From NCBI GenBank assembly GCA_020634415.1, contig JACKBT010000005.1:62001-126000 (forward strand): DNA of 64,000 nt. The letters run 5' to 3'. Within the stretch, counting starts at the first letter, position 1. Each line of letters starts with the position of its first letter. This document shows, piece by piece, positions 1 through 8,793 of this stretch. The stretch comes from Ardenticatenaceae bacterium (GTDB lineage Bacteria > Chloroflexota > Anaerolineae > Promineifilales > Promineifilaceae). Position numbers and translations under genes: made by a program. The notes under the pieces were generated by a model, which saw nothing but the letters and a program-made list of their open reading frames with translations, was not told the DNA's origin and did no database searches.

Positions 1-857
1 TGGGCGAAGGCGGCGCGGGCGGCTTCGGCTTCACCGGCCTCGGCTAGTTGGTAGCCGTAATTGACGTAGGCGGCGTAGAGTTTGGTTTTCATGTCGGCGT
101 TGTCGGGTTCAATGACCATGATTTGTTGGAGTAGGTCAATGACGGTGGGCCAATCTTCGGCGGCCCAGGGTGTGTCTAGCTGGGTGCTGAGGGCGGCGGT
201 GTTGGGGGCAGGGGTGGGGGTGAGCAGGGGAACGGCCGTTTCCGCAAATATCCCTGTTGTTTCTGATAAAACCGTGCCTGGCGAGAAGGGGGAGGTGTAT
301 AGATGCAAATCTACGGTGAGGGAGGTTCGATCTGCACTGGGGATGATGTTGAGATTGTTCAAAGCCACACTGGGCAGGGTGGCCTCTTGAATACGTCCTA
401 CGAAATCTAGCAGTTGGGGTACGGGGCCATTTACTTGTAAGGCAAAAGCCCGCTCATCATAGAGGGTGTTTTTGTCTTCGCTGGTGGGGGGCAGGGCTTG
501 TAGATTGGCGATTTCGACGCCGCTGAGGAGGGCGTATTGGTAGATGTTGTCGAGAATGCTGGCGGCCTGACTTTCATTGAGGAAGGATTCGGCCGTTTGC
601 TGTAAGCGTGTTTGTGCCTGGCTGATTTGGGTGGGCAGGGCGGCGGCGGTGTTGTTCTGGTTTTGGGCGGATTGCCGCTGGCTTTGTTGGGCGGCTTCTA
701 CTTGGGCGGCTAATTCCTGGTGCTGTGCCCAGCGGGGGAAAAGGTTGGTGGTGATGAAGATGAGATAGCCGGCCCCAACGACGGCCAGTACGATGATGGC
801 GGCTACGGAAACCAGATTGTCGCGCAATGTGTCCCGAATATCGTAGAGAACGTCCAT
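1..857 (-). CDS. PilO-like membrane protein with TPR-like tail (partial, runs off left edge)
   Basis: The frame stays open from an ATG at 857 to the window edge (at least 285 residues). A transmembrane helix (about residues 17-38) is followed by a Gln/Ala-rich coiled coil (45-95). A domain ending near residue 200 has the PilO pattern: a basic-hydrophobic strand, then a 'PVPQLLDFVGRI' helix, then alternating beta strands. After a short Thr/Pro linker comes a helix-turn-helix repeat resembling TPR ('AAYVNYGYQLAEAGEAEAA'). The start lies one base after the stop of the PilN-like gene, so the two are surely co-transcribed. In type IV pili PilN and PilO form an inner-membrane alignment dimer. Here they sit at the end of an archaellum-like operon, so a scaffold role is inferred. 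The C-terminus is not in the window. Confidence 0.7.
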   Translation of the reverse strand, partial: MDVLYDIRDTLRDNLVSVAAIIVLAVVGAGYLIFITTNLFPRWAQHQELAAQVEAAQQSQRQSAQNQNNTAAALPTQISQAQTRLQQTAESFLNESQAASILDNIYQYALLSGVEIANLQALPPTSEDKNTLYDERAFALQVNGPVPQLLDFVGRIQEATLPSVALNNLNIIPSADRTSLTVDLHLYTSPFSPGTVLSETTGIFAETAVPLLTPTPAPNTAALSTQLDTPWAAEDWPTVIDLLQQIMVIEPDNADMKTKLYAAYVNYGYQLAEAGEAEAARAAFA

Positions 858-858
858 C

Positions 859-2754
859 TTATTCGTCCTTTAGCTCCACGAGAATGATGAAGGCAACGGC
901 CGTTCCGGGTACAGTCACCTGTTTTCCCTGCGTGTAGTCACGATGGTGGGCTACAACATTTTGACCCCAAGCAATGGGGGCGTGTGGTGTGAGCGGCTCG
1001 ATTTGGCTGCTGAGGGGGGCTTCTACCTGGAGGGTGACGCTGATGGTGCGGCGGCAGAGGGAGGCCCAGGAGAAGGTGATGACATCTTGGTAGCTGCCGG
1101 GGGGCAGGCCGCTGATGTCGGCGGTTACGTTTAGCCAGGCGGGGGCGTTGCCGCTGGTGGGTGAGATGTGGAGCCAATTGCTGGGGGCAACGGCCGTCCA
1201 GGCCACTGTGGTATCGCCGCTGATGGATACGGTTTGGGTGGGGGGATTGCTGCCACCGGCTACCACTGGGCCAAAGGCAAGTTGATCCAGGCCGAGGAAG
1301 AGGGCGGGGACTTCGACGACACCAATATTGTAGACGTTGCCTGGTCCGTATTGGGCCATTTTGTTGGTGGTGGTGATAACGGCCGTGCCATCGGTGGCGG
1401 TGGGGAAGCAAACGGCCGAGGCAAAGTTGCCCGAACCAGGCAGGGCGTAATCGTCATTTTGCCACTGTTGTCCGTTAAATTCGGCCTGCATAAAGGTGTC
1501 TACGCCCAGGGCCAGGTTGGCGGTGGCTGCCTGGTAAAAGCGCCCCGCTTTGGTGAGGAAGGTGATCTTGTCTATATCGTTGGTGGGGTAGAAGTTGTGG
1601 GCCTGGGTTTCGCCAATGGCGATGGCGGCGGGTGTTTGGTCGTCAGGTTCATAGGCATCATGCAGATTGGGGGTGGGGGTGAGGGTGGCTGTTGGTTGGG
1701 GGGTGTTGGTGGTATCGGGGGCGGTGGTGGTGGGAACGGCCGTTGGCAAAATCTCCTCCACCAAAAGCTGATAACTCATCCCCGGCCCATACTGCCCGCG
1801 ATTTGTAACCTGAATCAGCACCTCAATATCGCCGCCGGGAACCTGGAAAGCCATCTCGGAGGCCAGTGTGCCTGGTTTGCTGTCATCGTTGGGCAGCACC
1901 ACATCGCCAATGGTGACGGTGAGGAAGGTGTCTACACCGGGGGCCAGGTTGCTGGTTAGTACGCGGTAATAGCGGCCCGATTTGGCTAAGAAAGAAGCGT
2001 TATCTACGTCGAAGTTGGGGAAAAAATTGCGGGGCTGGGCCTGCCCAATAAAAATAGGCACAGGTTGCCCATCATCTACCTCGAATTCGTCGCGGTAGTC
2101 GGGGGTAAGGGTGATGGTGGGAAAGGGGGTGCTGCCGCCGCTGCCGCCGCTGCCGCTTTCGCTGGTTTGGGTGGGGGCGGGGGTGGCGGTGGCGGTGGCG
2201 GTTTGGGTGGGGGTGAGGGTGGCGGTGGCCTGGGGTGTGGGCAGCAGGGTGATGGATTGCACCACAACCCGGTTGAATAAACCGCTGGCTTCTAAACGCT
2301 GGGCGTAGGCAATGACCAGGGCATCATCGGCGGCCTCACCGGTGATGGTGAGGCGGTTTTCGGTTTGGGTGAGGCTGGTGAGGTGTTGGCGGGCTGGGTC
2401 GAACTCTTGGAGGGCGGCGACGACGGCGGGCCAATTCACATTGGTTGTGTCCAGGCTGGCTTGGATGGCGTTTATCTGGTTGAACTGTTCTTGCACCTGG
2501 GTTAATTCGGCCTGGAGGGCCTCGGTGGTGGGGTCGGCTGTGGGTTCGCTGGCGGAGGCTAATTGGATATTACTTAGTTCTGCTTCCAGGCGGACGGCAT
2601 CGCTGTTGATGGTGGTGAAGATGAGATAGAGGGGCAATAATAAGATGAGTAAGCCTAACACGAGCAGCCAGAGAATGAGGGGGCGGCGTGAGGGGGCGGC
2701 GGGCTGCAAGTTGTTGAGAATATCATCTACATCGGTGGAATCACGGGAAATCAC
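859..2754 (-). CDS. PilN-like membrane protein with two PPC-like repeats and a BACON-like domain
   Basis: 631 residues from a GTG start. One transmembrane helix (about 25-47) and a coiled coil (50-100) precede a PilN-type ferredoxin-like domain (to about 175, ending 'ASGLFNRVVVQSITLL'). After a Thr/Pro linker come two copies of a beta domain of the pre-peptidase C-terminal type (about 218-335 and 365-470; each has Y-R/E-P-D-D, a conserved F-P-N/T and 'GVDTF'). A BACON-like beta-sandwich follows (about 485-585; 'SNWLHISPTSG'). The family PilN stops after the first globular domain, so the roughly 450-residue adhesive-looking extension is unusual. Topology predicts it is outside the membrane. 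It overlaps functionally with the PilO-like gene one base downstream. PilN assignment is by pattern, not search. Confidence 0.7.
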   Translation of the reverse strand: MISRDSTDVDDILNNLQPAAPSRRPLILWLLVLGLLILLLPLYLIFTTINSDAVRLEAELSNIQLASASEPTADPTTEALQAELTQVQEQFNQINAIQASLDTTNVNWPAVVAALQEFDPARQHLTSLTQTENRLTITGEAADDALVIAYAQRLEASGLFNRVVVQSITLLPTPQATATLTPTQTATATATPAPTQTSESGSGGSGGSTPFPTITLTPDYRDEFEVDDGQPVPIFIGQAQPRNFFPNFDVDNASFLAKSGRYYRVLTSNLAPGVDTFLTVTIGDVVLPNDDSKPGTLASEMAFQVPGGDIEVLIQVTNRGQYGPGMSYQLLVEEILPTAVPTTTAPDTTNTPQPTATLTPTPNLHDAYEPDDQTPAAIAIGETQAHNFYPTNDIDKITFLTKAGRFYQAATANLALGVDTFMQAEFNGQQWQNDDYALPGSGNFASAVCFPTATDGTAVITTTNKMAQYGPGNVYNIGVVEVPALFLGLDQLAFGPVVAGGSNPPTQTVSISGDTTVAWTAVAPSNWLHISPTSGNAPAWLNVTADISGLPPGSYQDVITFSWASLCRRTISVTLQVEAPLSSQIEPLTPHAPIAWGQNVVAHHRDYTQGKQVTVPGTAVAFIILVELKDE

Positions 2755-2902
2755 TGCGTTACTACCTTGTTCAATCTATTTACCTGCGGGATATTGATGC
2801 CTCTTCTGTATAAGATAAGGTGGTTTCAGTCTAACAAAGCGAGGAGGGGCCTGACAGCAAGGAAGCGTGAAAATTACAAATGGGTGGCGTGAATGAAGGT
2901 CG

Positions 2903-3505
2903 TTAAAAGGGCCAGGGGTTGTAGAGGAGGGCGATGAAGGCTCCGAGGCAGAGGAAGGGGGCGTAGGGGATTTGTTGTTGGCGGTGGTGGTGGCGCAGGA
3001 GGAGGAATACGGCCGTTCCGCCCCCCAACCCAATTCCCAATAACAAAGCCCACAAGATGTGGGGAAAGCCGAAGGCAAAGCCGAATAAGGCGGCTAGTTT
3101 TACATCGCCGCCGCCCAGGTCGCCGGGGCGCAGCCAGGCGGTGAGGGCAAAGATGGCGTAGGCCAGGCCGCCGCCCAGCAGAACGGGCAGCAGGCCCAAT
3201 GGCTGCTGCCAGAGGTGGTAGGCCAGCACTGTGACGAGTGCGGGATAGGTGAGGGTGTTGGGGACGAGCCGATATTTGAGGTCAATGAGGGTGATGAGCC
3301 AGAGGAAGGAGAAGATGAGGAGGGTGAACGGCCGTTCACCCCACCACAAATAGGCAAAGATGAGCGCGGTGAGGAGGGGGGAGAGGGTGCGGGTAAGTTG
3401 AGGTGAGATATACGATGTCACCTGGCGCTGGCGCACCCACAAATCGCTCAACCAGTTCAGTCCCCAGCCTGTGACCAGACCGATGAGGAATGCGAGCAGG
3501 ATCAT
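2903..3505 (-). CDS. Prepilin/prearchaellin peptidase (A24 family)
   Basis: 200-residue polytopic membrane protein of the aspartic prepilin peptidase family. The two catalytic aspartates are visible: D75 in 'TLIDLKYRLVPN' and D134 in the GxGD-type motif 'GGGDVKLAALFGF'. It lacks the cytoplasmic Cys-rich N-methylation segment of full-length PilD. In that respect it resembles the shorter archaeal ArlK/FlaK or TadV enzymes. Its expected job is to cleave the class III signal peptide of the archaellin encoded at 11330-11911. The ATG overlaps the stop of the preceding gene by four bases (ATGA), so it belongs to the archaellum operon. Confidence 0.9.
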   Translation of the reverse strand: MILLAFLIGLVTGWGLNWLSDLWVRQRQVTSYISPQLTRTLSPLLTALIFAYLWWGERPFTLLIFSFLWLITLIDLKYRLVPNTLTYPALVTVLAYHLWQQPLGLLPVLLGGGLAYAIFALTAWLRPGDLGGGDVKLAALFGFAFGFPHILWALLLGIGLGGGTAVFLLLRHHHRQQQIPYAPFLCLGAFIALLYNPWPF

Positions 3506-4560
3506 GGGGTTTTCTCCTTTGGCGTTGTGGTATTGCCGTTGACTGGGTGGTGGGCTTGATTCTGCCGACGCAGGTTGGTCAGTATCTTGTTGGCGAATGT
3601 GGCCACTGTGAAAACATCTATATCGGGTAAATCGCGCAGTAAAACTTCGTATTGGTTTAGTTCGTCTTCGTCGCCAAAGACGTTGGTGAGGATGTCTTGC
3701 AGGCCTTCGTCGCTGTTTTCTAAGAGGGGCTGTGGCTGTGGCTGCTCCTCTGGGGGTGGCGGGGTGGCGGGGGGGCGTGGGGCTGGGGGCTGGGTGGTGG
3801 GGTCTGCTGGTTGTGTGGTTGGCGGGGTGGGGGGAGGTTGTGGTGTGCCGTCAACTGCGGTTGGTGGCGATGGCGGGGTGGTTGTGTCGCTGGTGGCGGT
3901 GGTTTCTTCGTTGGTGGAGGGGAGGGGAACGGCCGTTTCTTCGTCCATTTCCGCTGCCGCCGTAGTCGTATCAGCAGCCGTGTCGGGGGTGGCGGCGGCG
4001 GTCTCTGGGGTGTTGGCGGCGGCATATTCAGCTTCGGCGGCCAGCAGGGCTTCCTCCTCTTCTTGCTGGGCGATGCGCCGGGCCTGTGCCTGTTGCAAGG
4101 ATGGATAGAGGGCTAATCCCACTGCTGCCAGCAGCAATCCTCCGGCGGCGGCCAGGCTCATCACAATGACTTTTTGTCCCAAAATGATGTCTAACATTGT
4201 GACCTCGACTTGGGGCAGGGCCAGGGCTTCGCGCAGGCTGGTGAGGCGTTGGCGGGCGGCGGGGTCGGGAGCATCTTGTTCTAGCAGGGAGAGCAGGTTG
4301 GTGAGGGTGGCTTCGTCCCAACCTGCCAGCCGTGCCTGGGCCTGGGCCAGATCGTTGGTGAGGGTGTAGCTGTCGGCAACGGCCGTTAAATAAGCCTCTT
4401 GGTAGGCGGGGGTTAACTGGGCGGGGGTGACATTCACCCACTGCACCGGCCACAACCACCAGCCAACGGCCAGCCAGCCCAACAGCAGGCCGATGATAAA
4501 GGTGAGGCCAGCCCATGAGCGTCTACGTTTGCGTTGGGGGGGGAGGGGTGTGGGGGTCAT
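3502..4560 (-). CDS. Membrane protein of unknown function in archaellum operon
   Basis: 352 residues; no family recognised. A transmembrane helix lies at about 17-38, followed by an extracytoplasmic helical region ('PAYQEAYLTAVADSY...'), a second helix at about 132-155, a short basic helix ('QQAQARRIAQQ'), then a long Thr/Pro/Ala/Glu-rich disordered stretch (about 170-285) and a compact C-terminal domain ('YEVLLRDLPDIDVFTVATFA'). The last domain is therefore cytoplasmic if the two helices span the membrane. It sits between the ArlJ-like gene (6 bases away) and the prepilin peptidase (4-base overlap). This placement suggests a structural or regulatory part of the machine. It has no counterpart I know in archaeal arl operons. 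Confidence 0.75.
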   Translation of the reverse strand: MTPTPLPPQRKRRRSWAGLTFIIGLLLGWLAVGWWLWPVQWVNVTPAQLTPAYQEAYLTAVADSYTLTNDLAQAQARLAGWDEATLTNLLSLLEQDAPDPAARQRLTSLREALALPQVEVTMLDIILGQKVIVMSLAAAGGLLLAAVGLALYPSLQQAQARRIAQQEEEEALLAAEAEYAAANTPETAAATPDTAADTTTAAAEMDEETAVPLPSTNEETTATSDTTTPPSPPTAVDGTPQPPPTPPTTQPADPTTQPPAPRPPATPPPPEEQPQPQPLLENSDEGLQDILTNVFGDEDELNQYEVLLRDLPDIDVFTVATFANKILTNLRRQNQAHHPVNGNTTTPKEKTP

Positions 4561-4566
4561 GAGTGG

Positions 4567-6063
4567 TTACACGGTGAGGATGCGGGCAACAACGGGGGGG
4601 ACGACCCAAAAGCTGATGCCAGACATAAATAGCAGGACGGCCAGGTAGAGTACCAATTTGAACTTGTAGCCGCCGTCGCTGACGATGATGGCTAAGGCGC
4701 TGATAACGGCCAATAAGACCACCATCATGATGGTGATGACATCTAAAAATTGCAGTTGTTCAGGCGTGAGACTGCCGATGGGCGTGGCTAAGGACTGTGC
4801 AGCCAGGTCGGCCTGGTCGGCGGTGAGGACTTCTTGCATGAGGGCCAGGAAGTTGTGGATGATTTCCAGGACGAAGATCATTAAGCCGGCCACGGTGATG
4901 TGCATGACGAGGGTGAGCCAGGAGAAGGTGGAGACGACAACACGGCGTTTGGCGCGTAACATGGCGGTTTTGGAGGCGAACATTGAGCATAAAAAGCCGA
5001 CGCGCTCAGGATCGCCGCCCAGGCGCACGGCTTCGTAGAAAATGCCGACGGCTTCGCGGATGAGCTGGCTGCCTGTTTCGGCACCGAAGCGCTGCCAGCA
5101 GATGACGGGGCTGACGAGGGCTTGCAGGCGGACGTTGAGCCGCTCGACATCGCGGCGCAGGATGGGGAAGGAGCTGATGTCTACTTTGGCCAGGGCGGCT
5201 TTGAGGGTGGTGCCGGTGGAGGTGGCCATGCCGCCGATGGAGCGTAGGAAGGAGCTGATTTCCTGCTCTTTTTGGGTGATGGTGCGGTCGGTGAGGTAGC
5301 TGTAGATGCCGAGGGGGAGCAGGCTGAGGGAGACGATGATGAGTACCCAGTGGCGGGCTACGCCGAGGAGGAGGAGGGTGAGGGTGAGAACGGCCGTTAC
5401 TGGCCCCATGATCTGAAAGAAGCGGACAGTGCGGTGCTGTTCGCGTGAGCCTTCGGCGGAGGCGACGGTGATGACTTCTTGGGGAGCGGCCCGTGACAGG
5501 ACCCACGCGCCAAAGAAACCCATGAGAACGGCCGTTACCACCAGCCCTGCAATCAGGCTAATGCTCATCTGGTAAATCATCGTCGAGACCAGATTGATAA
5601 TCAAAATCAGGGCCACCGAGACGATGATGGACGAAAAAGCATCCGACCATTTTTTCAACGATTCCAGGTCGCGCTCATAGGCGTTGGAATAGTTATCGCC
5701 TTGTACCTCTGCTTCCCGCGCCAGAAAAGCGGGCAGCGGTTCGCCAGAGCGCAGCGCGTCGGAGAGGCGCAGCAAGAAGCTCTTTACATCGTCGCTGCGG
5801 GCCTTCTCGCCTACGGCGCGGCAGGCTTCGGGGTAATCGTAACGCAGTTCGTCTACCAGCACATTGATGGCCTCAAAATATTGCGCGACCGAGGATTGGG
5901 ATTGGGCAGCCAGTTCAAATGTTTTGCTGCGCGAAATGCCCGCCGCCGCCGCTGCCGACATATACGTCAACTGATAGAACAGGTCAAAGGCCGAAACATC
6001 CTTAAACTTTTTAGATGAGCTTCTGGCGGTGCGCTTCGGCGAGGATGGTGAAGAAGTTTTCAA
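4567..6063 (-). CDS. arlJ: ArlJ/TadC-type archaellum platform membrane protein
   Basis: Polytopic protein of the archaeal ArlJ (FlaJ)/GspF superfamily. It has two helical T2SSF-type cytoplasmic domains: about residues 35-125 ('FYQLTYMSAAAAAGISR' through 'SDALRSGEPLPAFLARE') and about 250-390. Each is followed by hydrophobic helices; the last cluster runs to the C-terminus. Such proteins anchor the ArlI ATPase in the membrane and are turned or driven by it. I chose a TTG start at 6063 because AAGGAG lies nine bases before it; a TTG at 6099 would have no ribosome site. The start lies inside the 3' end of arlI (53-base overlap), pointing to translational coupling. Length about 498 residues, typical for ArlJ and longer than TadC. 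Confidence 0.85.
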   Translation of the reverse strand: MKTSSPSSPKRTARSSSKKFKDVSAFDLFYQLTYMSAAAAAGISRSKTFELAAQSQSSVAQYFEAINVLVDELRYDYPEACRAVGEKARSDDVKSFLLRLSDALRSGEPLPAFLAREAEVQGDNYSNAYERDLESLKKWSDAFSSIIVSVALILIINLVSTMIYQMSISLIAGLVVTAVLMGFFGAWVLSRAAPQEVITVASAEGSREQHRTVRFFQIMGPVTAVLTLTLLLLGVARHWVLIIVSLSLLPLGIYSYLTDRTITQKEQEISSFLRSIGGMATSTGTTLKAALAKVDISSFPILRRDVERLNVRLQALVSPVICWQRFGAETGSQLIREAVGIFYEAVRLGGDPERVGFLCSMFASKTAMLRAKRRVVVSTFSWLTLVMHITVAGLMIFVLEIIHNFLALMQEVLTADQADLAAQSLATPIGSLTPEQLQFLDVITIMMVVLLAVISALAIIVSDGGYKFKLVLYLAVLLFMSGISFWVVPPVVARILTV

Positions 6064-7732
6064 AATTCCTGACTCCTTTTTCCTTATGGAGACGTTCAAA
6101 GACTTTGGCCCGGCGTTTGAGTTCGGTGTAAACGGCTTTGCGCTTGTGCGGGGGAATGCCGCGCTTCATGGCGATGCGCTCCTCCAGAAGGAAGCTGTTC
6201 ATGTAGCCGGGGAATTCGAAGGTGTCGTTGGCGGGATTCCAGCGAAAGGCTTCCAGGAAGGAGAAGCTTTCGCTGTAGGGATCGTAGCCGATGATTTCGT
6301 TGACGCTGAGGATGCGCCGCACCATTTTTTTGTTGGGCAGGCGAACGGCCGCTTGCACCACAGCCACATTCAGGTTGTCAATATAGGTTTTGGGGACGCT
6401 GATGGGATCGCCAGTGAGACGCTGGATGAGCTTTTCGACGGAGGCGGCGTGGAAGGTGGACATGACTCCATGCCCTGTTTGCATGGCCTGGAAGGCGATG
6501 CGCCCTTCTTCACCGCGAATCTCGCCGACGATGATGCGGTCGGGCCGCTGCCGCAGCGCGGCTTTGAGCAGATCGAACATGCCCACGCTGCTGCCTTTGG
6601 CCTCGCGCCCCATGTCGCGGGTTACTTCCCGAATCCAGTTTTTGTGGGGAACCTGGACTTCGGGGGTGTCTTCGATGGTGATGATTTTGGCCTCCGGCAA
6701 GATGAAGGTGTTAAGGGCGTTGAGGGTGGTTGTTTTGCCGGAGGCGGTGGCCCCGACTACAAAGAGGTTCATGCCGTCTTCGAGGATTAAGGAGAGGTAG
6801 GCGGCCATCATGTAGTCGAGTGTGCCGAATTCGATGAGTTCGAGGACGCTGGTGGGTGTGCCGCCAAATTTGCGGATGGTGAAGTTGCTGCCGCGCTTAG
6901 AGATTTCGCGGCCGTAGACGATGTTGATGCGGGAGCCATCGGGCAGCACGGCATCTACGATGGGGTTGCGCACGGTGACGGGGCTTTTGATCCATTCGCC
7001 CAGCCAGACGACGAAATCGTCTAGTTCGTCGAGGCTGGGGAAGACGATGGTGGTTTGCAGGCTTTTGAAGACTTTGTGTTCGACGAAGATGGCCCCAACG
7101 CCGCTGCAACTGATGTCTTCGATGTAGGGGTCGAGGAGGAGGGGCTGTAATGCGCCTAAGCCTACTTTGTCGCGCAGGACGAGGTAGCGGATGCCTTCTA
7201 GTTGTTGGGGGGTGACGTAGATTTTGGGGGTGGTGCGATTACGGCCGTTGCCATTCTTCCCATTCACTGCTAACGGGGTGGTGGTGCAGACCTGGTCAAT
7301 TAGTGTCAGCAGCAGCTCCTTTTTTTCCTCTTCTACCTCGATCTGCCCGATCTCTTCGGCCCATTCTAGCAGCTTGTCCTCTACCTGGGGCATGATCTCG
7401 TCTACATCCACGACCACAGTGGGTTCGATGGATACGTAATGGTCGCGGGCACCGACCGGGTCGGGATAGACGTGGACAAACAGGCCGCCGTCAATGGGGT
7501 AGATGAGGTTGCGTACTTGCAGGGTTTGTAGTTGGCGTGAGAGTTGGGGGTAGTAGGTGGGAATGCCGATGTCGCCGAGGGGGACGTGGTGTAGGTATTC
7601 GGCGAGGAAGCCGGAGCGGTTGCAGGCTTCGCGCAGGTCGGGGGGCAGGACGGTTTGCAGGGTGCAGCCCAGGCCATGATCGCAGTTGATGGAGCCGTTT
7701 TGAGTGACGAAGGGCAGGACGGTTTGGGCCAT
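6011..7732 (-). CDS. arlI: ArlI-type archaellum assembly/rotation ATPase
   Basis: 573-residue secretion ATPase of the GspE/TadA/ArlI superfamily. Walker A is 'GATASGKT' (about 327-334) and Walker B/Asp box is 'DRIIVGEIRGEE' (about 398-409). His-box and arginine-finger style motifs lie between ('ITIEDTPEVQ', 'TFHAASVE'). Unlike TadA it has a long N-terminal domain (about 1-180) before the ATPase core, as in archaeal ArlI. The C-terminal 60 residues are helical and basic. In archaea this hexamer powers both filament assembly and rotation. Immediate neighbours are arlH (2-base gap upstream) and arlJ (overlap downstream), the conserved core order H-I-J. An ACGGCCGT motif falls in a disordered Asn/Gly linker near residue 163. 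Confidence 0.92.
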   Translation of the reverse strand: MAQTVLPFVTQNGSINCDHGLGCTLQTVLPPDLREACNRSGFLAEYLHHVPLGDIGIPTYYPQLSRQLQTLQVRNLIYPIDGGLFVHVYPDPVGARDHYVSIEPTVVVDVDEIMPQVEDKLLEWAEEIGQIEVEEEKKELLLTLIDQVCTTTPLAVNGKNGNGRNRTTPKIYVTPQQLEGIRYLVLRDKVGLGALQPLLLDPYIEDISCSGVGAIFVEHKVFKSLQTTIVFPSLDELDDFVVWLGEWIKSPVTVRNPIVDAVLPDGSRINIVYGREISKRGSNFTIRKFGGTPTSVLELIEFGTLDYMMAAYLSLILEDGMNLFVVGATASGKTTTLNALNTFILPEAKIITIEDTPEVQVPHKNWIREVTRDMGREAKGSSVGMFDLLKAALRQRPDRIIVGEIRGEEGRIAFQAMQTGHGVMSTFHAASVEKLIQRLTGDPISVPKTYIDNLNVAVVQAAVRLPNKKMVRRILSVNEIIGYDPYSESFSFLEAFRWNPANDTFEFPGYMNSFLLEERIAMKRGIPPHKRKAVYTELKRRAKVFERLHKEKGVRNFENFFTILAEAHRQKLI

Positions 7733-7734
7733 GT

Positions 7735-8793
7735 TTATCCTTTCACTTTGTTAACGGGGATGACGCGCATGCCCCAGCCTGGTTCCACTTCAAAGCTGAC
7801 GATGTTGCCGGTGGTTTTGTCGGCGCCGCGCACTTTGGTTACTTCCAGTGTTTTGACCAGCTTCTTGCCGACTTCTTCGGTGCGTAGTTGGAGGTGGGCA
7901 TCGCACAGGGAGCGCAGCCGCACCAGTAGTTCGCCGCCGATGGCGTGGGAGTGGAGGACGACGAGGATGGTGTAGCCTCTGGCGCACAGGCGTTTGCTTT
8001 CTTCAAAGTAGCCGAGTACTTCTTCGGTGGTGGATTGGCCGATGGCTAGGGTGAGGGAGTCTATGATGATCATGTTACGGCCGTTTTCCTGGCGCATGGC
8101 TTGTAGGAGAAGATTGGGGGCCTGGCGGCCCAGGCGGGACAGTTCCATAGGATAAATGTGGATTTTGCCGAGCAGGAGAAAGTCGAGGATGTCTAGATCG
8201 AGGCTGCGCATCTGTTTGATGAGGCTGGAAACGCTGTTTTCGCTGGTGAAGAGGGAGAGGTTGAAGCCATCTTGGAGGGACCCCCAGATGAGCTGTTGGG
8301 ATAGGACTGATTTGCCTGCGCCGGAACTGCCTTCGATGAGGGTGAGGGAGCCGAGGGGGATGCCGCCGCCCATTTTGCTGTCTAGTTCGCCATTGCCGGA
8401 GGAGATGGCGGATTTGAGGGGGTCTTGGCGTTTGAAGAGGGGGATGATTTTGGTGATGAGTTCGGCGGCATCGAAGGGTTTGATGAGGTAGTCGTCTACG
8501 GGTGAATCGTGGCCGATGGCGATGTGGTCGAGTTGGGACTCTTCGGCGAGCATGATGAGGGGGATTTCGGCCGTTTCGGGGTCGGCACGTAGGTAGTGGG
8601 CGACTTCGTCGCCGGCCATGCCGGGCAGGAACATGTTGAGGATGATGAGGTCGGGTTTGGTTTGTACGGCCGTTTTTAGACCAGTGGCATCGTCAACGGC
8701 CGTTAATACCTCATAGCCCTCTTCGGTTAGCACGGATTGGGCTAACTGTAAGGTGGGGCGATCGGGATCGATGAGGAGAATTGTGTGGGTCAT
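7735..8793 (-). CDS. arlH: Degenerate receiver fused to ArlH/KaiC-type ATPase
   Basis: 352 residues. Residues 1-120 have a CheY-like fold: acidic 'IDPDR' near residue 8 and 'IKPF' near residue 104. However the phosphoacceptor position reads 'LIILNMFLPG', so Asn53 replaces Asp. Residues 133-352 form a RecA/KaiC-like ATPase matching archaeal ArlH (FlaH): Walker A 'EGSSGAGKS' (about 154-162), Walker B 'NMIIIDSL' (about 241-248), ending with 'VEPGWGMRVIPV'. ArlH binds ATP and docks on ArlI; it is thought to switch the motor. The receiver fusion is not part of archaeal ArlH. The ATG overlaps the upstream stop as ATGA, and arlI follows two bases on. The gene order and the KaiC-like fold together make this the strongest archaellum marker here. 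Confidence 0.9.
   Translation of the reverse strand: MTHTILLIDPDRPTLQLAQSVLTEEGYEVLTAVDDATGLKTAVQTKPDLIILNMFLPGMAGDEVAHYLRADPETAEIPLIMLAEESQLDHIAIGHDSPVDDYLIKPFDAAELITKIIPLFKRQDPLKSAISSGNGELDSKMGGGIPLGSLTLIEGSSGAGKSVLSQQLIWGSLQDGFNLSLFTSENSVSSLIKQMRSLDLDILDFLLLGKIHIYPMELSRLGRQAPNLLLQAMRQENGRNMIIIDSLTLAIGQSTTEEVLGYFEESKRLCARGYTILVVLHSHAIGGELLVRLRSLCDAHLQLRTEEVGKKLVKTLEVTKVRGADKTTGNIVSFEVEPGWGMRVIPVNKVKG

Noticed and set aside
2065..2308. Gly/Ala- and Pro-rich open frames opposite the PilN-like gene
   Set aside because: They are shadows of the Thr/Pro linker on the true coding strand; no start signal and extreme composition.
2903..7732. Tad or type IV pilus secretion system
   Set aside because: No TadB/TadZ/CpaB or PilB/PilC arrangement; the KaiC-like ArlH, stators and ArlD/E-like protein fit only an archaellum, although PilN/PilO-like genes are present.
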